Virus record (IMG/VR): IMGVR_UViG_3300044734_000048
Coordinates: 1-58,066 of that record
Source of the DNA: a virus
Length of the DNA stretch: 58,066 nt
Reading direction: 5' to 3' (one strand)
In this document: piece after piece, positions 25,223 through 33,499 of the stretch
How positions within the stretch are numbered: the stretch's first letter is position 1
Layout: every line of letters begins with the position of its first letter
Made by a program: the position numbers and the translations under genes
The notes under the pieces: generated by a model
Databases searched by the model: none
What the model was told of the DNA's origin: nothing
What the model saw: the letters and a program-made list of their open reading frames with translations, nothing else

Positions 25223-25240
25223 CCACTTCTTTGAAAGTGG
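25223..25240 (+). repeat. Probable IS200-type right-end hairpin
   Basis: CCACTT/AAGTGG with a six-base loop is followed by TGGAGCATTCAC, the usual subterminal hairpin plus cleavage-site layout of IS200/IS605 right ends. It lies 37 bases after the transposase stop. The same ATTCAC occurs near 24397 and 24813, possible left-cleavage sites. Confidence 0.5.
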
Positions 25241-25270
25241 TGGAGCATTCACACTTACCCTACCTTTCAA

Positions 25271-26638
25271 TCACGCTTCATTAGGATTAGACGGCACAGG
25301 CTGTACAAGCGGCTTTGCTTGCGGTGCTGTTGGCTGGCTAACAATTTCGTTCACGGGAAAACTATCATCCACCTGTTGCAAGATATAATTGACCTGCTCA
25401 TCCGTGAACACGATTCCAGCTTGCGCCGCATTAACGATGAAAGTTCCGAATGATGCCAAATCAATCTGGTCAATCTTGCCATGCTCTAGCGTTGGCACTC
25501 GCTCTGTAGAATAACCGTTGAGTTTTAAGAGTCGGGGAATCGCGTGACGATTTACCACGCCACAAATCGAATCCATCCAAGCGCCGATTACGGTAGAAAA
25601 CAGTTCGGTCTTATCGGCTGAGAGCGCGTAAGAGCCTCGCCCGGATGAGCCTGCGCCTAAAATCAGAAAGTCAGAAAGCGTGGTAATCAAAAGATCGTGC
25701 TTGTAGCGGTCAATGACTGTGCTCGTGTCAATCAGCCTTCGGCTGTTCGTGCCGGAGAGTTTAAAGTCATACAGCTTGTTATGATTGTTGTCATAGACAA
25801 GTGGGAACATTAAACACGCTTGCTCATCGTTCCGAACATTTTGACCCACCTTTATCCAAGCTGCTTTTGCTGCTCTGTCATCATCCGTCTTCGGATTGGC
25901 GATATTTGGCGGAACCCACAGTTCGGGTATTCCCGCTAAATCCCGCTCAATGCCTATCGCTTCTATACGAGCGATATTCTTCATGTAGTAATAGGCTTCG
26001 TATCCGCGCCTGAAAATACTCTCGCCCTCTGGATTGCCCTTGTGAACAGTCGTTCTAAACAGTAAAGATTTCTCTATTGGTATCACACGAGTCTTGAAAT
26101 CAGGCGGCGGCAGTTGGACAAGCGCAGAGATTCCCCCTTCATCATCAAACTGCCAGCGCAACAAACTCTCTTGGGAGCGAATCGCCCACTTGCGCCAGCC
26201 GATCTTTCCATCATTGAAATTGCTTTGCGGTAGTTGTTTCTCAACGCCTGAGCTATCCTTATAAGTTCCGGGATTATCGCCACGCCGTTCTTTGTAGCAC
26301 TCCTCGAACCAACTCCAACCCCAGGGCAGCATGGTCAGGATTTCCGCCACGAGGTCAGGCCAGGCCGTTGACATGTCGCTATGGCAGCTATCTATAAAGT
26401 CTGCCGCTTCCTTGTCTTTATTTTCTTCACTTGCTGACTTAACCGTAAATTCTGTTTGTCTAATCAACATCTCGACAGCAAAGAGGATGGCCCCGCAAAT
26501 GGCGTTGGTGAGCATCCGGCGAATAGTGCGGGTCTTAAAGAGTCCTTTCCATTCCGGCGTGTTGTCTTCATAGATATATCCGCCGGACTGGTTAAGTCCG
26601 GTGCGTCCGATTTCTTCGAGAATGATAGGTTCAGCCAT
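25271..26638 (-). CDS. Portal protein (Mu gp29-like, DUF935 family)
   Basis: The 455-residue protein contains TIRRMLTNAICGAILFAVEMLI near the start, ILTMLPWGWSWFEECYKERR, the helical stem region (IFRRGYEAYYYMKNIARIEAIG) and GSSGRGSYALSADKTELF, all typical of the gp29-like portal family. It forms the dodecameric channel at the capsid vertex. It lies downstream of TerL and upstream (in transcription) of the protease/capsid block. Confidence 0.85.
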   Translation of the reverse strand: MAEPIILEEIGRTGLNQSGGYIYEDNTPEWKGLFKTRTIRRMLTNAICGAILFAVEMLIRQTEFTVKSASEENKDKEAADFIDSCHSDMSTAWPDLVAEILTMLPWGWSWFEECYKERRGDNPGTYKDSSGVEKQLPQSNFNDGKIGWRKWAIRSQESLLRWQFDDEGGISALVQLPPPDFKTRVIPIEKSLLFRTTVHKGNPEGESIFRRGYEAYYYMKNIARIEAIGIERDLAGIPELWVPPNIANPKTDDDRAAKAAWIKVGQNVRNDEQACLMFPLVYDNNHNKLYDFKLSGTNSRRLIDTSTVIDRYKHDLLITTLSDFLILGAGSSGRGSYALSADKTELFSTVIGAWMDSICGVVNRHAIPRLLKLNGYSTERVPTLEHGKIDQIDLASFGTFIVNAAQAGIVFTDEQVNYILQQVDDSFPVNEIVSQPTAPQAKPLVQPVPSNPNEA

Positions 26639-26689
26639 TTTGTTAGATTATGCTTTCAGAGGTTTGCTATTTACGGATTCAATACACGT

Positions 26690-26947
26690 TTAACTGTCAG
26701 TGCTATCCAAATCTGGTAATTTAGACCACTCCGCACCGCCACCATTGATCGCTTTCAGAGCATCTTCAAGCGTGGTTGTGATGAAAATATCTTCGTCATA
26801 ATGCTGTACGGGAATGGATAGTTTCGGTGCGCGATGCTCGCTGCACATCTTACCTATCATGGAACGCGCCTGCTTTAGCCGCTCAGTTAAAGGTGTCTCC
26901 CTGATTCGCGCCTGTAATTTCCTATAACCCTCAAGTCCATCGTTCAT
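26690..26947 (-). CDS. Small protein between terminase and portal
   Basis: The 85-residue protein is helical in its first half (GYRKLQARIRETPLTERLKQA), with EDIFITTTLEDALKAINGG in its second. The ATG overlaps the previous stop by four bases. The function was not recognised; its position suggests a packaging accessory. Confidence 0.55.
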   Translation of the reverse strand: MNDGLEGYRKLQARIRETPLTERLKQARSMIGKMCSEHRAPKLSIPVQHYDEDIFITTTLEDALKAINGGGAEWSKLPDLDSTDS

Positions 26948-27708
26948 ACTAAGTAATACTCTCTCTCTTTATTATGCCGATTCCCTTCTCGAACCATTGG
27001 CGCGCGTTCACAAATAACCTTCTCAGCAATCAAGTAATCAATCGCATGGTGAATTCTTGAGACCGAGAGCATATTGTCGGTGTATTCCTGAATCTCATAC
27101 ACCTTGCTGCAACCGTTTTTAATTGCTGTTACAACACGCTCACGGTCAGTTGCAGGCGTGGAGTTAGCATCCCTCGCAATAATCGAAATAATAGGCGATT
27201 GATGGTGTGCGAATTCGGGAAACACCTCGCACCACTGTTGGAGCTTTTCAACGGCTTCGTCTGCGCGGTGCTGGCGCTTACTGTTGATGGAGACAACCGA
27301 TGTGCCCTTACTTTTTTGAACGGAAATCCACAATTTCAAGTCGCGGGATGCGAGGTTGTCTTTAACCGCGCGGCGAATGGCCTCATGCGGCTCAGGCGCG
27401 CAAGCAGCAATGGCATAGTGTTCAAACGAGAGATTGTCAAAGCGCTTTGACTTTCCAAAAATACGGTAAGTTGAGGCAAGGCGGTAGATGCGCCACCGCG
27501 CGCAACTGACCTGCGCCGCAAAGTCTGCCACGTCGCCCGCGCCATACTGCGCCTCGTCACAGATAGATGCGGCAATGGATGCCAACCGCCACAGATCGCC
27601 CTCAATGCCGGATTCAACTTCACGCCACGCCTCAACGTGGTCATCAATAGATTGGCCTCTGAATACTGGCAATCGCTCTTCCATGATTGTTATTGGATTC
27701 ACGCTCAT
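26944..27708 (-). CDS. DNA-binding-like protein with C-terminal winged helix
   Basis: The 254-residue protein starts in the ATGA that ends TerL; an in-frame ATG three codons earlier is less likely. Its N-terminal helical domain has FAAQVSCARWRIYRLASTYRIF and FDNLSFEHYAIAA, as in plasmid/phage replication-type helical proteins. The C-terminal winged-helix-like part is VYEIQEYTDNMLSVSRIHHAIDYL. It may act with terminase in site recognition or as a regulator. Confidence in the specific role is low. Confidence 0.6.
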   Translation of the reverse strand: MSVNPITIMEERLPVFRGQSIDDHVEAWREVESGIEGDLWRLASIAASICDEAQYGAGDVADFAAQVSCARWRIYRLASTYRIFGKSKRFDNLSFEHYAIAACAPEPHEAIRRAVKDNLASRDLKLWISVQKSKGTSVVSINSKRQHRADEAVEKLQQWCEVFPEFAHHQSPIISIIARDANSTPATDRERVVTAIKNGCSKVYEIQEYTDNMLSVSRIHHAIDYLIAEKVICERAPMVREGNRHNKEREYYLV

Positions 27709-29291
27709 AGATTCCACGTGCTCGCTTGCTCTGTCCCGTCCGGCGTGGCAGTACCTACATCAAACATCAAAACCTCTGATGCGCGCTTGGCCGCCATGCT
27801 TAAAGCTACCGCTAAGTCAATCTTTAATGAATATGACCGCTTCACAATTCTCAGCTTCCGGCTCTCTACGTCCAACTTCCTGTCCGCATTCGCCAGATGT
27901 TGCTTCAAGTCTGCGTTGCCATCGTGCGCAACCTGGCGTTGGGTGATTAAATCAAACAACCCCTTGTCGGCTTCCAACCTGGCAGCACCTTGTGGGAATG
28001 GCACATAATTAGTCACTGGCTTTTGCTTCAGCCTTCTAATCATCTGACCTAACAACATTGGATCATAGGCCAATTCCTGCACGGCGTATTGCTTACACAA
28101 ATCTCTAATGTCCTGCTCGATTGAATCAAAGTCTAAAGGTTGGCCCGCAATCGGAACGTATGGACGAACGTAGCGCACAGCAAGCGCGTTTTGTCTTTGT
28201 GGGTGACGGCTGACAACCACAGTGGCAAAGGTGTCGTTACTTTCTCCGGCATCAACACCTAAGACACAGGGAGTGTGAGCGTCAAGAGTAGGCAACTTCT
28301 CTTCGCACGCATCCCACAATGCAATGGAAGGTAGAAACTTTTCTATACCTCCCTCAGACCAAATGTTTCGATGAACGCGATCAAACTCTTCCGGCATCGT
28401 GGCTAAGGCAGAGCGCTCCTGTGCATAATATTCTTCGCTTTGCCAGGAGAGGCGGGGCTGGGTATTCCAGAGCGCAAACAGCCTTGCGGGTCGGTTGGCG
28501 TACATCTCCACATCTTCGTCAAGCCTCAACTCAGGCATGACAGCCTGCTCGTATAAACTCCACAACAGTTCAGACGTATCACGATAACCAGCGTAAGTTT
28601 CAATCCAGCGAAAAGACTTACCAAATTTAGTCGGGCTAAGAGTCATCTCAGCCCACATTTGCATCATGGATTTACCGTGCGCGCCCCACAGTTCCGAGAA
28701 GATTATGCCGTCGGCATTGCTTCCGGCTTCACCCGATGGGTCTATCGGGATGGCTTCAATAAAAGTCTGATTAGGCAGCGTAATTTTATAAGAGCCTGTG
28801 CGAACATGGCAGACTGCTCGGAGTTCAGGGTTAAGCGAGATAGCGCGTCTCAGGTAATAGGCGACGCGAGAATCAGCCTGCTTCAAATCGTTGGCGATAA
28901 TGTAAAACGATCCCCAGCCCGTCTCGGCATCCACCTGAAAGGCGCTCCAAAGAACAACCGCAGCGGCAATGCAGGATTTGAGAGATTTCTTGATGTCGCC
29001 CCAGACGATGATTGAGAAGTTGAACAACCCGTTTTCATCTCTGGATAAAGCTTCTCTTAAAGCTTTCTTCTGATACTGGTCTAATTGAATTGGGCCTTTG
29101 AGTTCCGGCACGTAGAAATATTTCTCTATCCAAGCGATGGGGTCGGGGTCAATAAATCCCTGAACTTTTTCGGTCTGGCTATCTTCCTTTTCCTGCATAC
29201 TGAATTTGAGGCGGACAGCTTCTATCCGATCTGCTACAGGCCAGAGATGTTTCAGTTCCTGTGACAGGGGAAGATTAAGATTGCTACTCAC
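27705..29291 (-). CDS. terL: Terminase large subunit
   Basis: The 528-residue protein has an N-terminal ATPase with the P-loop region FSIIVWGDIKKSLKSC (about 92-107), a Walker-B-like GIIFSELWG and an arginine-rich neighbour. The C-terminal nuclease begins at CVLGVDAGESNDTF. In the P-loop the usual Gly of GK[ST] is Leu (KKSLKS). It packages and cuts concatemeric DNA. It overlaps TerS by eight bases. Confidence 0.85.
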   Translation of the reverse strand: MSSNLNLPLSQELKHLWPVADRIEAVRLKFSMQEKEDSQTEKVQGFIDPDPIAWIEKYFYVPELKGPIQLDQYQKKALREALSRDENGLFNFSIIVWGDIKKSLKSCIAAAVVLWSAFQVDAETGWGSFYIIANDLKQADSRVAYYLRRAISLNPELRAVCHVRTGSYKITLPNQTFIEAIPIDPSGEAGSNADGIIFSELWGAHGKSMMQMWAEMTLSPTKFGKSFRWIETYAGYRDTSELLWSLYEQAVMPELRLDEDVEMYANRPARLFALWNTQPRLSWQSEEYYAQERSALATMPEEFDRVHRNIWSEGGIEKFLPSIALWDACEEKLPTLDAHTPCVLGVDAGESNDTFATVVVSRHPQRQNALAVRYVRPYVPIAGQPLDFDSIEQDIRDLCKQYAVQELAYDPMLLGQMIRRLKQKPVTNYVPFPQGAARLEADKGLFDLITQRQVAHDGNADLKQHLANADRKLDVESRKLRIVKRSYSLKIDLAVALSMAAKRASEVLMFDVGTATPDGTEQASTWNL

Positions 29292-29691
29292 GAATATTCA
29301 AAGCCTCTGCGAATTTTGCCAAGTCAAGTTTGACGCCATCCGTTTCACTCTGCGCGTATTTCAGCCAGTCAAGTAAATCCTTTTCCGTGATGGCGATTTT
29401 AGTTTTCGTCATCTGCCTCACAACCCGCATGGCGATGCGAAGACGTTCTGCTCGACTGGAGATGCCGATCATGTTCGAGAGCGTGTCAACTTCAGCAGAG
29501 AATTCGTCCGCCGCCAAATAATCTCTGATAGTTCTTTCCGCAACTCCGGTCTCGCGCCTAATTTCTTGTTGCGTCTTGCCTTGCGCGAGAGCGAGCGCAA
29601 CCTCTTTCTTTTTAGGCGTCCACTGAAAAACGGCGGATAAGCGGCGGGCGCGGGCGACCTTGATGTCCTTTTTAACTGGCATTTTGCTCAT
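29284..29691 (-). CDS. Terminase small subunit-like HTH protein
   Basis: The 135-residue protein has a helix-turn-helix (WTPKKKEVALALAQGKTQQEIRRETGVAERTIRDYL) similar to phBC6A51-type terminase small subunits. A helical tail (LRIAMRVVRQMTKTKIAITEKDLLDWLKYAQ) is likely for oligomerisation. It is the first gene of the packaging pair. Confidence 0.75.
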   Translation of the reverse strand: MSKMPVKKDIKVARARRLSAVFQWTPKKKEVALALAQGKTQQEIRRETGVAERTIRDYLAADEFSAEVDTLSNMIGISSRAERLRIAMRVVRQMTKTKIAITEKDLLDWLKYAQSETDGVKLDLAKFAEALNIRE

Positions 29692-29854
29692 TCGCCAACA
29701 ATCTCTCCAAAAAGCTCAAGCATCTTCTTGTCCTCTTCGCCACACAACTGCTCGAATGTTTGATGAAGTCCTTAGTGACTTCTATTCCAAACCAGACTAT
29801 CAGGGAGTCGTTCCCCTTCTTTCGAGTGAGCGTGTTGAAATTAGGGATAGACAA
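29672..29854 (-). pseudogene. Possible frameshifted small gene upstream of TerS
   Basis: The 150-bp gap between TerS and the next upstream gene holds two partial frames. One gives TKDFIKH from a weak TTG start. The adjacent -1 frame gives QTFEQLCGEEDKKMLELF and ends GEIVGE with TGA overlapping the TerS ATG (ATGA). Joined, they would form one small protein. I infer an old frameshift, a programmed shift or a sequencing error. Confidence 0.3.
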
Positions 29855-30257
29855 TGATAGTAATTAACTGTCCCGTTAAAACATCATCTTGCGGAAAATC
29901 CCCCATCGCGCCCGTCATCAGCGTCCACGTATTGTTGTCGGTGCGCGAGCCAAAATAAGCAAAGTTGTTGCCCAGGTTCACAACGCCGCTACATGGCGTT
30001 GTCTTGTTGGCCGGGAAAGCACCTGACAGGGTAGCTGTGTAAATACCCCCATCTGTGCGCGTCCACACAATCGCCCCTACGCTATTCTCTAAAACTGCCG
30101 CTGTCGGCGCATCAGTCCCACTCTGACTAAGTAGCGCAACATATCGTTTGACACCATGCAGACGATTTACTTCTGCCGCCGTCGCCGTGACATCTGTTAC
30201 TTGAGAGAGAGTGGTTGAGCCGCCGCCACCCGAACTTCCACCTGATGTGCTAATCAT
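29841..30257 (-). CDS. Structural-type protein, unknown
   Basis: The 138-residue protein has a Gly/Ser-rich start (GGSSGGGGSTTLSQVTDVT), the fibre-type motif TDVTATAAEVNRLHGV and a beta-rich body (ATLSGAFPANKTTPCSG). Such 'TAAEVN' motifs occur in phage fibre or head-fibre proteins. It overlaps the upstream gene by four bases. Its position before terminase is unusual for a fibre; a head fibre is possible. Confidence 0.6.
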   Translation of the reverse strand: MISTSGGSSGGGGSTTLSQVTDVTATAAEVNRLHGVKRYVALLSQSGTDAPTAAVLENSVGAIVWTRTDGGIYTATLSGAFPANKTTPCSGVVNLGNNFAYFGSRTDNNTWTLMTGAMGDFPQDDVLTGQLITIIVYP

Positions 30258-30907
30258 TTAATCACCCCCGTAAAGAAGCAATCCGCACTCCCAATAGTCT
30301 TGCTTGCCGCCGTCGAGCTATTGCACACAACTATTCCAGCGGTGAACGGAAGGCCAGTGATAGGCACGTCCACAGAAAAGTTGCTCGATGCCGGAACGGT
30401 AAACACCAGTGCGGGTACTGCTGCATCAGCGGGCAAAGTAGCCGAATCAAGTAGTTGGATGAACTGAGCAGAGCCTTTGGAGTTATAGCCCATCAATGAG
30501 ATTAGAGTGCCAGGAGATGCTTTCAGAATATGACTTGCTTCTAGTGCAGAGGAGTTGACGCGGGACGCCCCTGCCGCTGCTCCACCTGAAAGTAAAGCTT
30601 CTATCCCATCAGTGAAGCCTTCCAAGCCATCCGTCTGAGCAAGCAAAGCAGTTAATTGTGAAATAAGAGTATCTTGCTTGGCAGAGGTAGCTGCACCTGT
30701 AGGCAGAGGAGAGGTATTTTGAGTGACAACTAAAGCGTTATCAGTGCCATCAGTTTTGACTTTTACTCGTGTATCGGTAGCAGCGTCTTTAATCTCTGCC
30801 GCGCCTATCTCAAAATCCCCGGGACTAACCGTTACCGAGATACTTGCATTTTGGATGGCAGTAAGAATTGCTTGTAACTGTTCCGGGTCTAGTTGCGCTT
30901 TTGACAT
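30254..30907 (-). CDS. Virion-associated beta-rich protein
   Basis: The 217-residue protein has an N-terminal helix (LDPEQLQAILTAIQNASISV) and the motif LPTGAATSAKQDTLISQLTALL, found repeatedly in phage structural proteins, then a beta-sandwich-like end (VFTVPASSNFSVDVPITGLPF). The exact role is unknown. It is coupled to the next gene. Confidence 0.6.
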   Translation of the reverse strand: MSKAQLDPEQLQAILTAIQNASISVTVSPGDFEIGAAEIKDAATDTRVKVKTDGTDNALVVTQNTSPLPTGAATSAKQDTLISQLTALLAQTDGLEGFTDGIEALLSGGAAAGASRVNSSALEASHILKASPGTLISLMGYNSKGSAQFIQLLDSATLPADAAVPALVFTVPASSNFSVDVPITGLPFTAGIVVCNSSTAASKTIGSADCFFTGVIK

Positions 30908-30981
30908 CTCGTCTTCTCCTTATTCCCGCTCAAAACTTATTTTGGATAATCCGCTCTCACTCGCTACCTGCTCTAATAATT

Positions 30982-31569
30982 CTAAGTGCGCTCGTGCGGT
31001 CTCCTGTTCAATCTACCCTCAATACCCTTGAGTTGTCCGACCACATTTTTAACCATCGTGGCAGCTTCCGCGCGATGGCCTGTGATTTCATCCTTTAGCT
31101 CTTTGAGCGTTGCTGTGGTCTCTTTCAAAGACTCGTCTATACTTCTGAAAATCTCTTTATCGCTCTCGCCGTGCTTCTGAATTAAATTCGCTATCGAGAG
31201 ATTGGTCTGTGAGTTTTCACGGTCAAACTTTCTTGATAGCTCAACACTCTCCCTTGTCAAAGAAATAGTATCGGAAAGCATGGTCAGCACTGCCGAGAGG
31301 TCAGTCTTAGAAGTCAATTCGCCGATCCTCTGATTCGCCTCTGCCAATTCTTTAGACTGCCGCTCGGCGCGCTGGCGGTAGACGTTCATCTCCGTTTCGG
31401 TCGTGTGCAGTGCCTGATCGAGACGCTCTACGTTTTTGGCTTTGTAGAATTGGTAAGTATTGAGTGCGGCCAGAACAAGGAGGATTACACCTAAGATAAT
31501 CGTCCCTGTCTGGCCTAGCACCACAGGAGTTTGCTGCAATTCGACTTGCAGGAAAATAAGTAGCCACAC
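30982..31569 (-). CDS. Membrane-anchored coiled-coil protein
   Basis: The 195-residue protein has a single membrane segment near the N-terminus (TGTIILGVILLVLAALNTYQFY, about 21-42) followed by a long coiled coil (from VERLDQALHTTETEM to about 185). It starts with GTG in the only suitable frame. Located next to the lysis-type genes, it might be a spanin-like or membrane-organising protein, but this is inference. Confidence 0.6.
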   Translation of the reverse strand: MWLLIFLQVELQQTPVVLGQTGTIILGVILLVLAALNTYQFYKAKNVERLDQALHTTETEMNVYRQRAERQSKELAEANQRIGELTSKTDLSAVLTMLSDTISLTRESVELSRKFDRENSQTNLSIANLIQKHGESDKEIFRSIDESLKETTATLKELKDEITGHRAEAATMVKNVVGQLKGIEGRLNRRPHERT

Positions 31570-31596
31570 TCGCCATCACCCGTTTACCTACCCGTT

Positions 31597-31698
31597 CTAC
31601 TTCTTCACCGATGCCTTAAGCGCATCAACCTTCGCCTTCAAATCATCAACTTTCCCACTCGGTAAATCCTTGACATTGATAATCGTATTAGGCGACAT
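31597..31698 (-). CDS. Micro-protein, 33 residues
   Basis: The short ORF MSPNTIINVKDLPSGKVDDL... ends with a Lys-rich helix. It lies between two real genes on the same strand, 14 bases after the upstream stop, with GGAAG just before the ATG. It is too short for family recognition. Confidence 0.4.
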   Translation of the reverse strand: MSPNTIINVKDLPSGKVDDLKAKVDALKASVKK

Positions 31699-31711
31699 AT
31701 CTTCCGCCCCA

Positions 31712-32161
31712 TCACTTGCTCAACTTATCAACCTTTTTTTCAAGTCGTCTGAACTTGTCTTCAAGCTCTTGTTTCGCTGCCGCCGTCAGAGGCTCATCCG
31801 ACATAGCGCCTTCGGCACGGCCTACCGTCAGGCGCGCGAATATGTCTCTCCCAAGCTGCGCGACTTCAAGAACGCCAGGTGAAAGAGTTGTATGACGCGC
31901 TAAGACGGCATCAAAAGAGGCAAGCGCCTTCTGGTAATTATCGGCAGATGGATTGCTCTGAAAAGCTGAGACGCCAGCAAGGATGTCATTGAGAGTAGAA
32001 TTATTTGCACGGGTCAGAATCCGTGTCAGGCTGGCGAGCGAGATGTCAACAACTGCCTTTTGTGTTGGTGAGCATTTCGCTCCCGTAAAGCCGCTGGTGA
32101 CTATAGCGAGAGTGAGAATAAGTGAGAGAAGTGTGGTTGTGCGAATCTGATGTCGTTTCAT
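31712..32161 (-). CDS. Secreted helical protein
   Basis: The 149-residue protein starts at the ATG preceded by GGAAGGA. It has a signal peptide (MKRHQIRTTTLLSLILTLAI) ending near SGFTGAKC; the Cys could be lipidated although the box is not canonical. The mature part is helical (PTQKAVVDISLASLTRI) and ends in a coiled coil (KQELEDKFRRLEKKVDKLS). It is possibly a periplasmic lysis-related protein such as an outer spanin subunit; this is inference only. Confidence 0.55.
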   Translation of the reverse strand: MKRHQIRTTTLLSLILTLAIVTSGFTGAKCSPTQKAVVDISLASLTRILTRANNSTLNDILAGVSAFQSNPSADNYQKALASFDAVLARHTTLSPGVLEVAQLGRDIFARLTVGRAEGAMSDEPLTAAAKQELEDKFRRLEKKVDKLSK

Positions 32162-32582
32162 ATATTCCTTCCGTCTGCACACTAGGGGCATTCCCTTCTG
32201 CGTGCGTGATAAAGTACGCCTCAAAAGCGGCAAACCGTAATATTAGCCAGAGCCGATATTATTTATGATTCAAGGAGTTGGCTTATACTTTGCCGTGACC
32301 TGCAATCACGGTTGACTTCTATCTCTCACTAAGAGAGCGCAAGCTGCGACCAGGACGTATGCCCCGTTGCTACATCTAGTAGTAGCCCGTTGCCTGGTAA
32401 GACCCGCTGTGGCTTTTGGCTCACAATCGGTAGAAGCAATTTCGCCATCCTTCGTCCATCCCCTTCAAGAGCGGTGTGTCTATTCCACTCTCTACTCATA
32501 CATGGAACACTTGAATCGGTTGCCGTCTTCAACCTTAGCGGTGATTTTTAGGTACTCGCCGCTGCCACATGAACCCTGTGTT

Positions 32583-32634
32583 ACTTTTGGTGACATTAAA
32601 TAATTTGCCACTTTTGGTAACACTGTGCTAGAAT
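32583..32634 (+). promoter_or_regulatory. Promoter with two direct-repeat boxes
   Basis: TTGCCA (32605-32610) and TAGAAT (32629-32634) are 18 bp apart. The box ACTTTTGGTRACA occurs twice in the same direction (32583-32595 and 32610-32622, 27 bp apart), the second between -35 and -10. This spacing fits a direct-repeat operator for a repressor or activator not identified here. Confidence 0.5.
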
Positions 32635-32640
32635 CCATTT

Positions 32641-32706
32641 GTCCAATAAATCCTAGCCTCTGGCTGACGGTTTGGGCGGTTCTTAACTGAGCCGCCCTTT
32701 CCTTTG
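32641..32706 (+). ncRNA. Probable small RNA (about 66 nt)
   Basis: The predicted start is seven bases after TAGAAT. A GC-rich hairpin (GGGCGGTT/AGCCGCCC, 32674-32697) followed by TTTCCTTTG is a good plus-strand terminator. No ORF lies between. The RNA would be antisense to a minus-strand late or lysis transcript reading through this region. Confidence 0.45.
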
Positions 32707-32728
32707 TCAAATTGAAACGTCTTGCGCT

Positions 32729-32911
32729 TCAATGCGCCGATAACGCCGCACCCTTGCGTATTACTACACCCCACGCCGCTTTCACTTTATGTCGTAGCTG
32801 GCACGGAAAGCAGAACCAGATAAACCACTGCCCTACAGGAACTAGAGCCACGCGCCGTTGCTTGCCGCAATTTTCACAAAACGTGCAAACCGAAACTTTA
32901 ATAACTGGCAT
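32729..32911 (-). CDS. Small zinc-ribbon protein
   Basis: The 60-residue protein has Cys pairs at SVCTFCENCGKQ and FCFPCQL, a compact zinc-ribbon. The start is the ATG with AAAGG eight bases upstream, rather than an earlier start at 32971. The second half is hydrophobic and basic. Many small phage proteins of this type bind nucleic acid or host proteins; the role is unknown. Confidence 0.5.
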   Translation of the reverse strand: MPVIKVSVCTFCENCGKQRRVALVPVGQWFIWFCFPCQLRHKVKAAWGVVIRKGAALSAH

Positions 32912-33052
32912 TTTCTTAGCCTTTCTAAAATCTTCTCCACAAAAAATACTAAGGTCGAACCTTATCTCCACTGCGCCGCTGCCGTGAAATCTTGGCTATC
33001 CGAACTCCATAAATGGAATCCAGATGCCAGATACCTTTTCGTTTGCCTATTT

Positions 33053-33334
33053 TCATTTGCTCGAATCCTTTTCTTCAGTAACCTGCTTGTTCTGTAAAAT
33101 CATCTGAGGCTGTGCCACTGCTGCCGCTTTAATCAGACTCCGACCCTTCGCATAGGCCGCTGGTAGATAAGTCCAGCACGCGCCCGCAAACGCGAAGATG
33201 GCTATCTTCTGCAACTCTGTTAGAGTGAGAACATTGAACGCGGCGAGTAGAGCCAGAAGAGCCGATAGAGTCATACCGGCTCCGGTCAGCATAAACTCTG
33301 AAGTCGAAGTACCTGTTTTGATTTCTTCTGCCAT
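33053..33334 (-). CDS. Holin-like membrane protein
   Basis: The 93-residue protein has two hydrophobic segments (GAGMTLSALLALLAAFNVL and IAIFAFAGACWTYLPAAYA) joined by a short polar turn, a charged C-terminal tail and Lys/Arg clusters. Such size and topology fit class II/III holins. The ATG at 33334 has AAAGGA five bases upstream and overlaps the stop of the preceding gene. No endolysin is recognised nearby, so the lysis role remains inferred. Confidence 0.55.
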   Translation of the reverse strand: MAEEIKTGTSTSEFMLTGAGMTLSALLALLAAFNVLTLTELQKIAIFAFAGACWTYLPAAYAKGRSLIKAAAVAQPQMILQNKQVTEEKDSSK

Positions 33335-33495
33335 CATTTTCCTTTCAACTTCTCGTAATCTTCCCCGACTCGCTGAGCCTCTTCTGCAATCCGCACTGCC
33401 CGTTTATTCAGTGAGTCCAGATCGTTTTTAAGTTCTTCTATAACGATGAAGAGCTTTGCTTGACGCTCGAAGATGTCTGTTTCTGTTTCGGGCAT
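33334..33495 (-). CDS. Small coiled-coil protein
   Basis: The 53-residue protein is one amphipathic helix (FERQAKLFIVIEELKNDLDSL). Its TGA overlaps the downstream ATG. Small helical partners often precede holins as antiholin-like or assembly factors, but no direct evidence is available. It starts just after terminator-like element C. Confidence 0.5.
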   Translation of the reverse strand: MPETETDIFERQAKLFIVIEELKNDLDSLNKRAVRIAEEAQRVGEDYEKLKGK

Positions 33496-33499
33496 AGGA

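Larger units (their letters stand above)
32162..32728. other. 567-bp region without a convincing protein gene
   Basis: It holds a short hairpin (CCGTGA/TCACGG around 32293-32311), a plus-strand promoter with two direct repeats and a terminator (probable small RNA, listed separately). Minus-strand frames of 67 and 72 codons lack ribosome-binding sites and one crosses the terminator stem, so they were not annotated. It probably separates the lysis/late block from the early block. Confidence 0.4.

Noticed and set aside
32281-32400. Possible tRNA-like fold
   Set aside because: A CCGTGA/TCACGG hairpin is present, but there is no acceptor stem or T-arm consensus.
32492-32710. 72-codon minus-strand frame
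   Set aside because: It starts with TTG without a binding site and crosses both the terminator stem and promoter of the plus-strand small RNA.
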